Assembly (NCBI RefSeq): GCF_014207375.1
Contig: NZ_JACHEE010000005.1
Span: forward strand, 1-64,000
Direction: 5' to 3'
DNA length: 64,000 nt
Source of the DNA: Arthrobacter sp. AZCC_0090
Lineage (GTDB): Bacteria; Actinomycetota; Actinomycetes; Actinomycetales; Micrococcaceae
Shown: piece by piece, positions 8,031 to 16,579 of the stretch
Numbering within the stretch: the stretch's first letter is position 1
Layout: each line of letters begins with the position of its first letter
Program-made: the position numbers and the translations under genes
The notes under the pieces: generated by a model
Seen by the model: the letters and a program-made list of their open reading frames with translations, nothing else
Told to the model about the DNA's origin: nothing
Database searches by the model: none

Positions 8031-8097
8031 TGGCGCGAGTTGGCAGACGATGCCCTCAAAATCGCATTCTGAGGGCATCGTCTGCCAGTTCGCGCTG
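8031..8097. terminator. Long palindrome acting as bidirectional terminator between convergent genes
   Basis: TGGCAGACGATGCCCTCA (8041-8058) and its exact complement (8070-8087) form an 18-bp perfect stem around an 11-nt loop, with a further partial outer stem (GCGCGA and TTCGCGC). It lies in the 76-bp gap between the acetyltransferase (+) and the exporter (-), so it can stop both transcripts, although there is no long T run. The size suggests it could also be a dispersed palindromic repeat unit. Confidence 0.75.
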
Positions 8098-8098
8098 G

Positions 8099-9640
8099 CT
8101 AACGCCTCGCCTGGCCGCCGTCTTGCGAAACCGTCTCGGGCTTGGCCTCGGTTGCAGGCGCCGGGGAACCCCAGCCTTGGACTGCTTTCGGTTTGGCGAA
8201 GAACAACGCCGCCACAGCGCCCAGCAGAATCGCAAAGGCGGGGAGCAGGACGGACTGGCTCATCGCCGTCGAGAAGCCGTCATGCAGGAATTCAGGCAAC
8301 TTGCCGGTGAATCCGCCTTCGCCAGCGGGGGCGGCACCTGGAGGAGCCGCAGGCAGCTCGGCCGCGAGCCGTGATTGGATGAGGGCAGCAATCGCGGCCG
8401 ATCCCAGCACCGCACCGATCTGGCGCGTCGTGTTGAAGACACCGGAACCGGCGCCGGCCGAGCGCGGCGGGAGGTTGCGGGTGGTGGCGTTGGAGACCGG
8501 ACCCCAAATGAACCCGTTGGCCACGCCCTGGAGGGCACTAGGGAGCAGGAACATCCAGATGGGAGTGTCCGGCTTCAGTAGGGTCCCGGTCCAGAACAGT
8601 GCGCCGGACAGGCAGAGGAGCCCGAAGGCGGCGAACCATCGCGGGTTGATGCGGTCGATCAGCTTGCCAACGAAAGGCGCCAGCGCACCGGAGATCACAG
8701 CCATGGGGATCATGAGCAGCGCGGACTGCGTGGGAGTCAACCCACGGACAACTTGGTAGTAAAAGATGGTGGGCAGCGGGAAGGCCGTGATGGTGAAGCC
8801 CACAGCCATGATGGTGGTGTTGCCCAGCGAGAAGTTGCGGTCCTTGAACAGTCCCAGCGGCAGCAAGGGCTCGCCTCCACGGCGCTCCAGCAGCCACTGC
8901 CACAAGACAAATACGGCCAAGACAAGAAGGCCCGTGATGATCAGGCCCCACACGGTAATGGCTCCGGTGACGGTCCCCCACTTGTAGCTCTGGCCTTCTT
9001 GAATGCCAAACACCAGCAGGAACATGCCGGCGGCGGACAGCAGCACACCCACGACGTCGAACTTGTGGCTGTGAGTGGTCAGCTTCGGGACCAGGCGCGT
9101 CACGAGGACGAAAGCGACAATGCCGATGGGAACGTTGACGAAGAAGATCCACTGCCAACCGAGGCCGTCAACCAGCACGCCGCCGAGGATCGGGCCTACG
9201 AGGATGGCCATACCTGCTGTGGCTCCCCAGAGGCCCATGGCTGCGCCGCGGCGATCCGGCGGGAAGATACGGGTGATGACGGCCATGGTTTGGGGTGTCA
9301 TCATGGCCGCGCCGACGCCCTGCACAACGCGGGCGACGATCAGTGTTCCGATGTCGCCCGAAAGTCCGCACCACAGGGACGCAAGGGTGAAGACCACGAG
9401 GCCGATCAGGTAGAGGTTCTTCGGCCCGAAGCGGTCACCGAGCCTTCCGGTGATCAGCAACGGCACTGCGTACGCGAGGAGGTAGGCGCTCGTCACCCAG
9501 ATCACGGCGTTGATGTCGGTATGAAGGCCTTCCATGATCCGCGGGTTCGCCACGGAAACGATGGTGGTGTCGATCAGGATCATGAAGAACCCGACCACGA
9601 GGGACCACAGTGCGGGCCACGGTTTAGTTACGTTTTCCAT
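8099..9640 (-). CDS. DHA2-family MFS drug exporter (EmrB/QacA type)
   Basis: The 513-residue protein has about 14 membrane helices. Diagnostic motifs are LIDTTIVSVANPRIME in helix 1, GRLGDRFGPKNLYLIG in the loop after helix 2, and RVVQGVGAAMMTPQTMAVI in helix 4. These place it in the 14-TM DHA2 family of proton-coupled multidrug exporters. The start at 9640 (MENVTKPW) has AAAGGA about 8 bp upstream; a longer start at 9673 lacks support. It is cotranscribed with the PadR regulator that ends 54 bp upstream and which probably represses it. Substrates cannot be predicted. Confidence 0.92.
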   Translation of the reverse strand: MENVTKPWPALWSLVVGFFMILIDTTIVSVANPRIMEGLHTDINAVIWVTSAYLLAYAVPLLITGRLGDRFGPKNLYLIGLVVFTLASLWCGLSGDIGTLIVARVVQGVGAAMMTPQTMAVITRIFPPDRRGAAMGLWGATAGMAILVGPILGGVLVDGLGWQWIFFVNVPIGIVAFVLVTRLVPKLTTHSHKFDVVGVLLSAAGMFLLVFGIQEGQSYKWGTVTGAITVWGLIITGLLVLAVFVLWQWLLERRGGEPLLPLGLFKDRNFSLGNTTIMAVGFTITAFPLPTIFYYQVVRGLTPTQSALLMIPMAVISGALAPFVGKLIDRINPRWFAAFGLLCLSGALFWTGTLLKPDTPIWMFLLPSALQGVANGFIWGPVSNATTRNLPPRSAGAGSGVFNTTRQIGAVLGSAAIAALIQSRLAAELPAAPPGAAPAGEGGFTGKLPEFLHDGFSTAMSQSVLLPAFAILLGAVAALFFAKPKAVQGWGSPAPATEAKPETVSQDGGQARR

Positions 9641-9694
9641 GGGATTCCTTTGACTGTGCTGAATTTCTTGCAAGATGGTGCGTTGGACGGGCGG

Positions 9695-10264
9695 TCACCA
9701 TGGCAACTGCCCACTGCGGAGATCATTTTGGAAGCTGCGGATCCAGTCGATTTCCGTCCGCAGCATGGACTGCTGGTACTTGATATCGATCCAGAATTTG
9801 GGCTCGATGCCCCTGGCTGTGACGGATTCTTCACCGCGAAGCAGGAAGCCGAGTTGGTCTTCCAGGCTCGCCAGCCTGTCGTCCAGGAGTTCCAGCACGA
9901 CGTCGGCTGGCAGGTTGTGTGCCTCGGCAATCGCGTGGGGGAAGCTCGGGTATTCGTTCACGGGTTCCGCCAGCATGTTCTGGAGGCGCTCCGTCAACGC
10001 CTCCCTGCCGGTTCCGGTGATTCGGTAGGTTGTGCGCTCGGGCCGGTTGCCGGCGCGGTCAATCCCTGTGGCCTCGACCAGACCGCCCAATTCGAGGCGA
10101 CCCACCGCGTGGTAGAGCGTCCCCGGCCGCACCTTGACCAAGCGGTCCTCGTGCCGGGCCATCAGGAGCTGGTACATCTCGTAAGGGTGCATGGGCGCCT
10201 CGACAAGGAGGGCAAGTGCAGCGACGCCAAGCGGAGTCAGTGCGGCTCGTGCCATTTTATTCAT
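9695..10264 (-). CDS. PadR-family transcriptional repressor
   Basis: The 189-residue protein has the PadR winged-helix domain: LTPLGVAALALLVEAPMHPYEMYQLL, then VKVRPGTLYHAVGRLELGGLVEA and RTTYRITGTGREAL. The C-terminal part (about 95-189) is the helical Vir_act_alpha_C-type dimerisation region. It heads a two-gene operon with the DHA2 exporter. PadR proteins are usually local repressors that are relieved by the compound exported. A palindromic site 13-43 bp upstream of the start fits autoregulation. ATG 10264 and ATG 10255 are both possible starts. Confidence 0.92.
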   Translation of the reverse strand: MNKMARAALTPLGVAALALLVEAPMHPYEMYQLLMARHEDRLVKVRPGTLYHAVGRLELGGLVEATGIDRAGNRPERTTYRITGTGREALTERLQNMLAEPVNEYPSFPHAIAEAHNLPADVVLELLDDRLASLEDQLGFLLRGEESVTARGIEPKFWIDIKYQQSMLRTEIDWIRSFQNDLRSGQLPW

Positions 10265-10277
10265 CCTCCGTGCGAAC

Positions 10278-10307
10278 TATTCCACAGCAACTATTCCACA
10301 TGGAATA
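10278..10307. promoter_or_regulatory. Probable PadR operator
   Basis: TATTCCA (10292-10298), CA, TGGAATA (10301-10307) form a perfect 7-2-7 palindrome. A further half site TATTCCA lies at 10278-10284, 14 bp away. The palindrome is just upstream of the PadR start at 10264. Inverted repeats of about this size at the repressor's own promoter are usual for PadR proteins. Confidence 0.7.
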
Positions 10308-10391
10308 ATTGACCGCAACATGCCCGCACCAGACAGCCGCCAAACACGGACAAGGCCCGGCGTCCCGAGCAGCTATCCGAGCATTCCTGGC

Positions 10392-10805
10392 TTATCCGAG
10401 CAGTGCGAGTATCTCCGTGCGGGCAAACATGCTGGCGGCCTCGCGCGCTGTGGGCGCTCCGGCGTCGGGATCTGCCCCGGCGTCAATCAGTACCCGGGCC
10501 ACCTCCGTGTAGCCCTTAAAGACTGCGCCTGCCAGCGGCGTCTGGCCACGGTCGTTGGCGGCGTTCGCCTCGGCGCCGTGGTAGAGCAGTAACTGAACGG
10601 TTTCAGCGTGGCCGTGGTACGCGGCCAGCATCAGGAGTGAATCACCCGCGGCATTGCGCATTCCGGCGGGCGCGCCGGCATTGAGGTAGCTGCGCAGGAG
10701 CTCCGAGTTGCCCTCCCGGGCGGCATCGAACAGGGTGTGAGCCAAGGCAATGGCCTCGTCATCAGCGCCCGCAGCTTGGGCTTCAGCGCCCGTCGTTTCG
10801 CTCAT
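10392..10805 (-). CDS. Ankyrin-repeat protein
   Basis: The 137-residue protein consists of about three ankyrin repeats. Consensus pieces are AGDSLLMLAAYHGHAETVQLLL, RGQTPLAGAVFKGYTEVARVLI and AHTLFDAAREGNSELLRSYL. No signal peptide or membrane segment is seen, so it is probably a cytoplasmic protein-binding module. Its start overlaps the stop of the YgfZ-like gene by four bases (ATGA), so it is translated in the same operon and may act with it. The binding partner is unknown. Confidence 0.88.
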   Translation of the reverse strand: MSETTGAEAQAAGADDEAIALAHTLFDAAREGNSELLRSYLNAGAPAGMRNAAGDSLLMLAAYHGHAETVQLLLYHGAEANAANDRGQTPLAGAVFKGYTEVARVLIDAGADPDAGAPTAREAASMFARTEILALLG

Positions 10806-11887
10806 CGGTGGGGTCCCTTCAGGAATCCGGTCTGGCGCCCCACCACCTGTCCGGCGTCGGGCGCAACAATTACTTCCTGGGCGGCCGGATAGGGTTCCTC
10901 ACCATCCAGGACGGTTAGCACTTCCTGCGGATCCACAGATCGCTTGATGAGCGCCAGTCCTACTGCGCCCATTTCGAAGTGCTGAGCCACAGATGTCAGC
11001 GTACCCACCTTGCGTACCCCGGCAAATACGACGCTACCTGCCGCCGGGAGGGTGTGCTGCGAGCCGTCCAGTTGCAGGAAGACGAGCCGCCGGGGCGGGT
11101 GCCCCAGGTTGTGGACGCGGGCGATGGTCTCCTGGCCCTTGTAGCAGCCCTTGGACAGGTGGACCGAGGTCCGCAGGAGATCGAGCTCATGCGGAATGGT
11201 CTTCTCGTCCGTCTCCGCGCCGAGCCGGGGACGCCAGGCGGCGATGCGGAGCGCCTCCGCGGCCAACGAACCGGCGAGGGCCATACCCTCAACCGCAGTT
11301 TCAAGCTCGGCCGCCGGAATGAGGTACTCGAACCACGGGCGCTCAAGGCCGGGGTGGGAACTTTCCTCCACCACGCTGTAAGAGTAGCCGCCGACTCCGA
11401 TGTGCGGCCACGGGTCCTCCCAGACGAGCCGCCCGGACCAGGCGTCAACGGGCTTGGTGGAGCCGACGACGGCCCAATCGGCCGATACGTCAGCTACTTC
11501 GACGCGCAACATGAACCGCATTTTGTTGAGCCACTCCGCCAGCGGGGCAGCCTCGGCGGCTTCGACCAGCAGCCAGGTGGTCCCGCCGTCGTCCACTACG
11601 CGAGCGTCAAACTCGATGCGGCCCTGGATGGTGAGGAGCAAGAGTTCGCTCGAGACGCCCGGCTGAAGGTTGGTCAGTTGCTGGGAAGACAGGGTGTTGA
11701 GCCAGCTGAGACGGTCCGGTCCGGTCACCGTGACCACGCCCCGATAGGAAAGGTCGACGACGGCGGTGCCGGCGGCGAGTGCGCGCTGCTCACGCAAGGG
11801 TTCGCCGTAGTGGGCCGCGACGCCGGAGTCCTCGCCGCCGCCTTCTACAGCTCCGGGGCGCGACAATAGGGGGCTCTTGTAAGTCAT
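10802..11887 (-). CDS. ygfZ: YgfZ/GcvT-like folate-binding Fe-S assembly protein
   Basis: The 361-residue product belongs to the YgfZ family, which resembles the glycine-cleavage T protein and supports repair or assembly of some iron-sulfur enzymes in a folate-dependent way. The family signature K-G-C-Y-x-G-Q-E is present as KGCYKGQETIARVHNLGHPP. The start at 11887 (MTYKSPLLSRPG) is chosen because the longer frame upstream reads as out-of-frame sequence of the neighbouring gene; the nearest Shine-Dalgarno-like AAGGA is somewhat distant. It lies 22 bp after the flavodoxin-like gene and overlaps the ankyrin gene. Confidence 0.9.
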   Translation of the reverse strand: MTYKSPLLSRPGAVEGGGEDSGVAAHYGEPLREQRALAAGTAVVDLSYRGVVTVTGPDRLSWLNTLSSQQLTNLQPGVSSELLLLTIQGRIEFDARVVDDGGTTWLLVEAAEAAPLAEWLNKMRFMLRVEVADVSADWAVVGSTKPVDAWSGRLVWEDPWPHIGVGGYSYSVVEESSHPGLERPWFEYLIPAAELETAVEGMALAGSLAAEALRIAAWRPRLGAETDEKTIPHELDLLRTSVHLSKGCYKGQETIARVHNLGHPPRRLVFLQLDGSQHTLPAAGSVVFAGVRKVGTLTSVAQHFEMGAVGLALIKRSVDPQEVLTVLDGEEPYPAAQEVIVAPDAGQVVGRQTGFLKGPHR

Positions 11888-11909
11888 ATGTAGTAGAAGT
11901 CCTTGGGGC

Positions 11910-12632
11910 TCAGCGGTATTCCGGGTTTTCAAAATCGAAGCGCGTGCCGGCTTTCCATTCATCCGGGAGGTTGCCGTAAGCGGGAATGCCGCCTGCATCC
12001 TTGAGCATCCGGGCGTAGTGGAGCAGGTTCCAGGTCATGAAGGTGGTGTTCCGGTTGGTGAAGTCGCTCTCAGGGCCACCGGATCCTTCGTCGAGATAGC
12101 TGGGACCAGGACCGACTGCGCCAATCCAGCCGGCATCAGCCTGTGGCGGAATGGTGAATCCTACGTGCTGGAGGCTGTACAAGACGTTCATAGCGCAGTG
12201 CTTGATGCCGTCCTCGTTGCCCGTGATGAGGCAGCCCCCAACCTTCGGATAGTACGCCCATTGGCCCTTGCTGTTGAGCTGGCCCGAATGGGCGTAGAGA
12301 CGCTCGATGAGCTTCTTGGTCTGGGAGGAGTTGTCGCCCAGCCAGATGGGACCGGCCACCACCACGATGTCGGCTTCCAGCACCGCCGGGTACAGTTCGG
12401 GCCATTCATCCGTGGCCCAGCCGTGTTCGCGCATGTCCGGATACACTCCGGGGGCGATGTCGTGGTCCACCGTGCGGATCACGCGCGTACTGACGCCCTG
12501 CTTCTCCATGATGCGCCGGCTGATGGCAATCAGTCCGTCGGTGTTGCTCACTTGCGGGGATGGCTTCAGCGTCCCGTTGAAAAAGACGGTCTTGAGATCG
12601 TCATACCGGGCAGGTTTTGCTGCTTCGTTCAC
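11910..12632 (-). CDS. Flavodoxin-fold NAD(P)H reductase
   Basis: The 240-residue protein has the FMN-binding fold of the NADPH-dependent FMN reductase/flavodoxin_2 families. The phosphate-binding loop is KTVFFNGTLKPSPQVSNTDG, and a second flavin loop is VVVAGPIWLGDNSSQTKKLI. The C-terminal half (TFMTWNLLHYARMLKDAGGI) matches a common actinobacterial subfamily. It precedes the YgfZ-like gene on the same strand with a 22-bp gap. It probably reduces FMN or a quinone-type substrate; the substrate is not known. Confidence 0.85.
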   Translation of the reverse strand: MNEAAKPARYDDLKTVFFNGTLKPSPQVSNTDGLIAISRRIMEKQGVSTRVIRTVDHDIAPGVYPDMREHGWATDEWPELYPAVLEADIVVVAGPIWLGDNSSQTKKLIERLYAHSGQLNSKGQWAYYPKVGGCLITGNEDGIKHCAMNVLYSLQHVGFTIPPQADAGWIGAVGPGPSYLDEGSGGPESDFTNRNTTFMTWNLLHYARMLKDAGGIPAYGNLPDEWKAGTRFDFENPEYR

Positions 12633-12719
12633 TTGCTGCTCCCCTTTGGTTCGGACTGCGAAACGGGACGTTCAGTGAGACCTCTTCAGTGAGACCTTGA
12701 AGCTAGTGAACGGGCCCTC

Positions 12720-13319
12720 CTAGGAGAGCTTGTTCAGGAAAGCCGAAGCATGGGCCTCGAGCGACTTACCCGGAGTGGACACATCCCAGCGCCACAATAG
12801 ATTGCCGTCCACGAGGCCGAAGATGCGTGTGGCCGCAGTGTATTCCTTGGAGTGGCCGCCGCGCATCACCATGTCGGTGCTCATGTGGATTTGCGGTCCC
12901 TTGATCTGGCCGTAGTACAACTCGCTGATGCCGCCGGGGTGGGCGATCGACACCGAGATGTCGAAGCCGCCGTCCGTGTTTCGGTGAGCCTCGACGTCGT
13001 CGGCAGTCTTCAACGCCGGGACAATATCGGCCGGGATCAGTCCCGGACCGCCATCGGCGTCAATCATTTTCCGCTCCAGCGCCCAGAAGCCGGTCTCCAC
13101 CGTCAGGGGCCGCAGCTTGGTGCCGTCCTCATCGCTGAGCCAGCTTTCGGCGCGGTACTCCAGGTACGGCAGACCATGGTGCGTGAAGGAGACGTGCTGG
13201 ATGAAGTGATCCGAGTCCTCGTCACCGCTTCCAAGCCGTCCCCGGCCTTCCCACTCACCAATGAGCCAGGAAAGGGGTACCAGTTCGGGTGTCAGATCTG
13301 AAGGAATTTCGATGGGCAC
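12720..13319 (-). CDS. Nitrobindin-like heme protein (DUF1794/FABP-like)
   Basis: The 199-residue beta-barrel protein carries the family signature GxWxGxG as GEWEGRGRLG near the N-terminus. The C-terminal strand has EAHASAFLNKLS, whose His is at the position of the heme-ligating His of nitrobindins. Family members bind ferric heme in a fatty-acid-binding-protein-like barrel and isomerise peroxynitrite to nitrate. It is on the same strand as the 37-residue membrane protein gene, which ends 54 bp upstream of it. Confidence 0.88.
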   Translation of the reverse strand: MPIEIPSDLTPELVPLSWLIGEWEGRGRLGSGDEDSDHFIQHVSFTHHGLPYLEYRAESWLSDEDGTKLRPLTVETGFWALERKMIDADGGPGLIPADIVPALKTADDVEAHRNTDGGFDISVSIAHPGGISELYYGQIKGPQIHMSTDMVMRGGHSKEYTAATRIFGLVDGNLLWRWDVSTPGKSLEAHASAFLNKLS

Positions 13320-13373
13320 AGCAATTACCTCAGTGGTCCAGAAGGTACAGGTTGATCAAAAGCGATGGGAGCT

Positions 13374-13487
13374 CTACTTCTGGCCCTTGAAGAGACGGTA
13401 AACGACAAAACCGGCAAACCACGCCATCGAGAGGCTGGCCAAGCCGAGGAGGACAAGGAAGAAGATTTCAAATGCAAGTACGGACAT
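13374..13487 (-). CDS. 37-residue single-span membrane protein
   Basis: ATG 13487 opens a 37-codon frame ending in TAG at 13374. The peptide begins MSVLAFEIFFLVLLGLASL, continues through one hydrophobic segment containing MAWFAGFVVYRL and ends in the basic tail FKGQK. GGATGG lies a few bases upstream of the start. It sits between the permease-like gene (stop 13504) and the nitrobindin-like gene on the same strand with only 16 bp to the former, as expected for an operon member. A positive tail after one helix suggests an N-out, C-in membrane peptide. The role is unknown. Confidence 0.72.
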   Translation of the reverse strand: MSVLAFEIFFLVLLGLASLSMAWFAGFVVYRLFKGQK

Positions 13488-13503
13488 GATGCCATCCTAA
13501 CTG

Positions 13504-14238
13504 TTAGTAGATGAGTAGTTTGTCGATGAAGTAGCACAAGGCACCAACCGCCCAAACGGGCGCGACACCCATGCCCAGAACGGCCGGAAAGTTCAATCGG
13601 CCTAGCCGAAGCGTGACCATGCGGCGGAAACTGACCAAGACCGAGCCGATGGCGACGCCCACGACGATCGCGGGCACGATCGAAATATTCGAGAACACCA
13701 GGCCGGCCAACGGGGCCACCAACCCGGCAGCCACGATGCCCAAAGGCGCCACCACCCGGTCCGGCCAGCGCAACAACCCGGCAAGAAGGGCAACGGCAGC
13801 ACTGAGACCGGCAACAAGCACCATTTCCTTGATGCCATTGAACCTTGAACCCGCGATCCACCCTGCTCCGAGGCAGCTCAGCAACACGCCCGCGCAGCTA
13901 CCGAGAGTGGATTCAAGCCGCTGGGCTTGGCCCGTTCCGCGGATCAGCTGCACGACGAACACCGCGATCACGCCGGCGGCAATAAAGGCGGGCGTTGCGT
14001 CGAGAAATCCGGGGGCTGGAATTAAAGCAGCGGCCAAGGCCGAAGCCGCACCGCTCAGCCCAATCACCGCCGCGAGGGTCTTTTTGGCGGGAACCGCCAG
14101 AAAATGGGGCCATCCGACGCCGACGGCGGCCGCTGCCAGGATTCCGACGCCCACCAGCCCCTCCGGGGGGCCGTAGGAGCTGGCCACGATAACCGCGAGC
14201 GCGACGAGGCCGACCACCCCGATGCTCCAAGACTTCAC
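13504..14238 (-). CDS. Permease-like membrane protein of unknown function
   Basis: The 244-residue protein has about seven predicted membrane helices joined by short loops and no large soluble domain. Small residues (Ala, Gly, Val) dominate the helices. It starts at ATG 14238. No transporter family signature was recognised. It heads the minus-strand group that includes the small membrane protein and the nitrobindin-like gene and is divergent from the glnR-like gene. Confidence 0.78.
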   Translation of the reverse strand: MKSWSIGVVGLVALAVIVASSYGPPEGLVGVGILAAAAVGVGWPHFLAVPAKKTLAAVIGLSGAASALAAALIPAPGFLDATPAFIAAGVIAVFVVQLIRGTGQAQRLESTLGSCAGVLLSCLGAGWIAGSRFNGIKEMVLVAGLSAAVALLAGLLRWPDRVVAPLGIVAAGLVAPLAGLVFSNISIVPAIVVGVAIGSVLVSFRRMVTLRLGRLNFPAVLGMGVAPVWAVGALCYFIDKLLIY

Positions 14239-14399
14239 TGTGCCCCTGACCTCACTGTGTCCCTAACCCGCCGCACCCTCGACCCCACGGCGTCCCTGCG
14301 GGGGCCCCGTTTCGTTCTGAGTTGCGACTAACCTCTTGCCAATCCTGCCCTATACGGCCGAAATATGTCGCAAACAGGGGTTGATGGTGTCACGAATCC

Positions 14400-14428
14400 C
14401 TGACGTTGCAGGGGCCTTTGGGTATACT
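14400..14428 (+). promoter_or_regulatory. Promoter candidate upstream of glnR
   Basis: CTGACG (14400-14405) and TATACT (14423-14428) are separated by exactly 17 bp and match the -35 (4 of 6) and -10 (5 of 6) consensus of the housekeeping sigma factor. The predicted transcription start is about 120 bp before the glnR start codon, leaving a leader with no recognised structure. Confidence 0.55.
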
Positions 14429-14556
14429 CGGTTGTCAACAGCGCTTCTTGTTGCAACGCTTCCGTTACAACGGAACCTCGCCCCTTGAGCAGCTACCGGC
14501 CGGTGGAAACCCGGTTCAGACGCCCGATGATGCGCGGACCGCCCATTGGAGGAACT

Positions 14557-15255
14557 ATGTCGCACATCCTGCTCCTGACGAACAGCACCGGGTCGTCGGT
14601 AGACATCCTGCCTGCCTTGGAACTCTTGAACCACCGGGTCCACATCCTTCCGGCAGAGCCGACGGCATTGCTCGAAACCGATCCCACCGACGTCGTTTTC
14701 CTTGATGCCCGCAAGGACCTGGTGGGGGCCCGCTCCCTGACCCAGTTGCTCAAGGCCACGGGCCTGAGCGCCCCCCTCATCCTGATCCTCACGGAAGGCG
14801 GCATGGCTGCCGTCTCTTCCGCTTGGTCCGTGGATGACATCGTCCTCGACTCGGCAGGGCCGGCTGAAGTCGAAGCCCGGATCCGCCTGGCCGTGGCCCG
14901 TGCCATCCCCGGCGAAGAGGAGGCCAATACCGAAATCCGGGCGGCCGGCGTCGTGATCGACGAGGCAAGCTATACGGCCCGCGTGAACGGGCAGCCGCTC
15001 AACCTGACCTTCAAGGAGTTCGAACTCCTGAAGTATCTGGCCCAGCATCCGGGCAGGGTGTTCACGCGCCAGCAGCTTCTCACCGAGGTGTGGGGCTACG
15101 ACTACTACGGCGGCACGCGCACTGTGGACGTTCACGTCCGGCGCCTGCGTGCCAAGCTGGGCGTGGACCACGAGAACCTCATCAGCACAGTCCGGAACGT
15201 CGGCTACCGGCTGACGTTGGTCCGCTTGCCGGAAGATGAACTCTCGGAGGCCTGA
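14557..15255 (+). CDS. glnR: GlnR-like orphan response regulator of nitrogen metabolism
   Basis: The 232-residue protein begins [14 protein letters not shown] and closely follows the pattern of actinobacterial GlnR: an atypical receiver domain ([27 protein letters not shown]) and a winged-helix domain ([51 protein letters not shown]). GlnR activates glutamine synthetase and ammonium uptake genes under nitrogen limitation. ATG 14557 was chosen because GGAGGAA lies directly upstream; an earlier in-frame start lacks one. The next gene is mshD, the same order as glnR-mshD in mycobacteria, which supports the name. A strong terminator separates the two. Confidence 0.88.
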   Translation: MSHILLLTNSTGSSVDILPALELLNHRVHILPAEPTALLETDPTDVVFLDARKDLVGARSLTQLLKATGLSAPLILILTEGGMAAVSSAWSVDDIVLDSAGPAEVEARIRLAVARAIPGEEEANTEIRAAGVVIDEASYTARVNGQPLNLTFKEFELLKYLAQHPGRVFTRQQLLTEVWGYDYYGGTRTVDVHVRRLRAKLGVDHENLISTVRNVGYRLTLVRLPEDELSEA

Positions 15256-15266
15256 GCTCCCGAAGC

Positions 15267-15307
15267 AAAGGAAAGGCCCGGACTCGGCGAGTCCGGGCCT
15301 TTCCTTT
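15267..15307 (+). terminator. Terminator of glnR
   Basis: A perfect 19-bp stem (15267-15285 with 15289-15307) encloses a 3-nt loop. The right arm ends in CCTTTCCTTT and so supplies a partial T tail. It begins 12 bp beyond the glnR stop. It isolates glnR from mshD. The 200 bp after it, up to mshD at 15504, show nothing else recognisable. Confidence 0.92.
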
Positions 15308-15503
15308 CCGACTGATCCCGGCTTGCGCCGGTTGTCAGCTTGAGTGGAGGACATACGGGTCGAACGTATCGCGGCCACCCCACTGGTGGATCCCCCTCGT
15401 TTCCCGCTTCGCAAAGCCGGACGAGTTATAGACCTTACACGGCCAAGGGAGTGCCCGCAAAATCCATCCCGCCAAACGGGCCGCGGACGTATAGCCTTGC
15501 AGC

Positions 15504-16475
15504 ATGAGCCTTGCGCACCCGGAGAACTGGCCTGTCCTCGTCGTCAAAGGCGCCTCGGACCGCGAGCTGTTGAGAGACATCAAGACTCTCGCCGCAGCCG
15601 CAGAGGAGTCGGACGGCAATCCCCCCTTGTCCGAACAGACTTTGGTGATGCTGCGCGGAGCCGACGCCGGCGATCATTCAGTGCTCACGCTGGCCTTGTA
15701 CGCTCCGGACGAGCAGTCCGATCCCGCAAGCGGACAGGACCTGGCGGGAATCGCCGTCGTCGTTGAAGCGGACGACGGGACCGGGGTCCTGGAAATGGCC
15801 GTCCACCCCAGCTACCGCAACCAAGGAGTCGCCGGCAGGCTGTTGGACTCGCTCCGCGACGGCCGCGGGCTTGCGGGGCTGAACGCCTGGTCCCATGGGA
15901 ACCACGAGGCCGCCGCGGACCTGGCGGCCCACTACGGCTACGGTCCGGTGCGCGAACTATGGAAGATGCGGCTGATGTCCTCCACAACGGAACTGCCCGA
16001 CGCCGACCTGCCCGAGGGAATCTCGCTGCGCGCCTTTGTGCCGGGGCAGGATGAGTCCGCCTGGCTGGCTGCCAACAGGGCGGCTTTTGCCCATCATCCC
16101 GAGCAGGGGTCCTTGACCAGGGCCGACTTGGACGCGCGGATGGCCGAGGACTGGTTTGACCCCGCAGGTTTCTTGCTGGCCGTGAACACCGACGGTGAAT
16201 TGCTCGGCTTTCACTGGACCAAGGTGCACCCCCGGCAAGGTCCCCATCCGGCGATCGGAGAGGTCTACGTCGTGGGTGTGACGCCCGCAGCCCAAGGCCT
16301 GGGGCTTGGCAAGGCGCTCACTGTCGCCGGAATCAGGTATCTCCAGAGCCACGAACTGCATTCCGTGATGTTGTACGTCGACGCGGACAACACCGCCGCG
16401 GTTGCCCTCTACCAGAAGCTGGGCTTCGTGCGTTGGGACGTCGACGTCATGTACGCGCCGTTAACCGGCAAGTAA
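15504..16475 (+). CDS. mshD: Mycothiol synthase
   Basis: The 323-residue protein contains two tandem GNAT domains, as in MshD, which acetylates Cys-GlcN-Ins in the last step of mycothiol synthesis. The first domain shows VLEMAVHPSYRNQGVAGRLL followed by AWSHGNHEAAADLAAHYGY. The second shows IGEVYVVGVTPAAQGLGLGK and YVDADNTAAVALYQKLGF. Length and motif order agree with the family. Mycothiol is the main low-molecular-weight thiol of actinobacteria. The glnR-mshD neighbourhood is conserved in mycobacteria. Confidence 0.93.
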   Translation: MSLAHPENWPVLVVKGASDRELLRDIKTLAAAAEESDGNPPLSEQTLVMLRGADAGDHSVLTLALYAPDEQSDPASGQDLAGIAVVVEADDGTGVLEMAVHPSYRNQGVAGRLLDSLRDGRGLAGLNAWSHGNHEAAADLAAHYGYGPVRELWKMRLMSSTTELPDADLPEGISLRAFVPGQDESAWLAANRAAFAHHPEQGSLTRADLDARMAEDWFDPAGFLLAVNTDGELLGFHWTKVHPRQGPHPAIGEVYVVGVTPAAQGLGLGKALTVAGIRYLQSHELHSVMLYVDADNTAAVALYQKLGFVRWDVDVMYAPLTGK

Positions 16476-16579
16476 CCCGGGACCAAGGAGCATCTGAAAG
16501 GTTAGGACATCTAGGATTCCGGCACGTGGAATCCTTGTAGGGTTGAAGCAAACCCCCGCGCTGAACGAAGGAGAGCCCG

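Noticed and set aside
8753-10312. A 519-codon open frame on the plus strand across the exporter and PadR genes
   Set aside because: The sequence is His/Asp/Gln-rich and featureless, and it lies opposite two well-supported genes.
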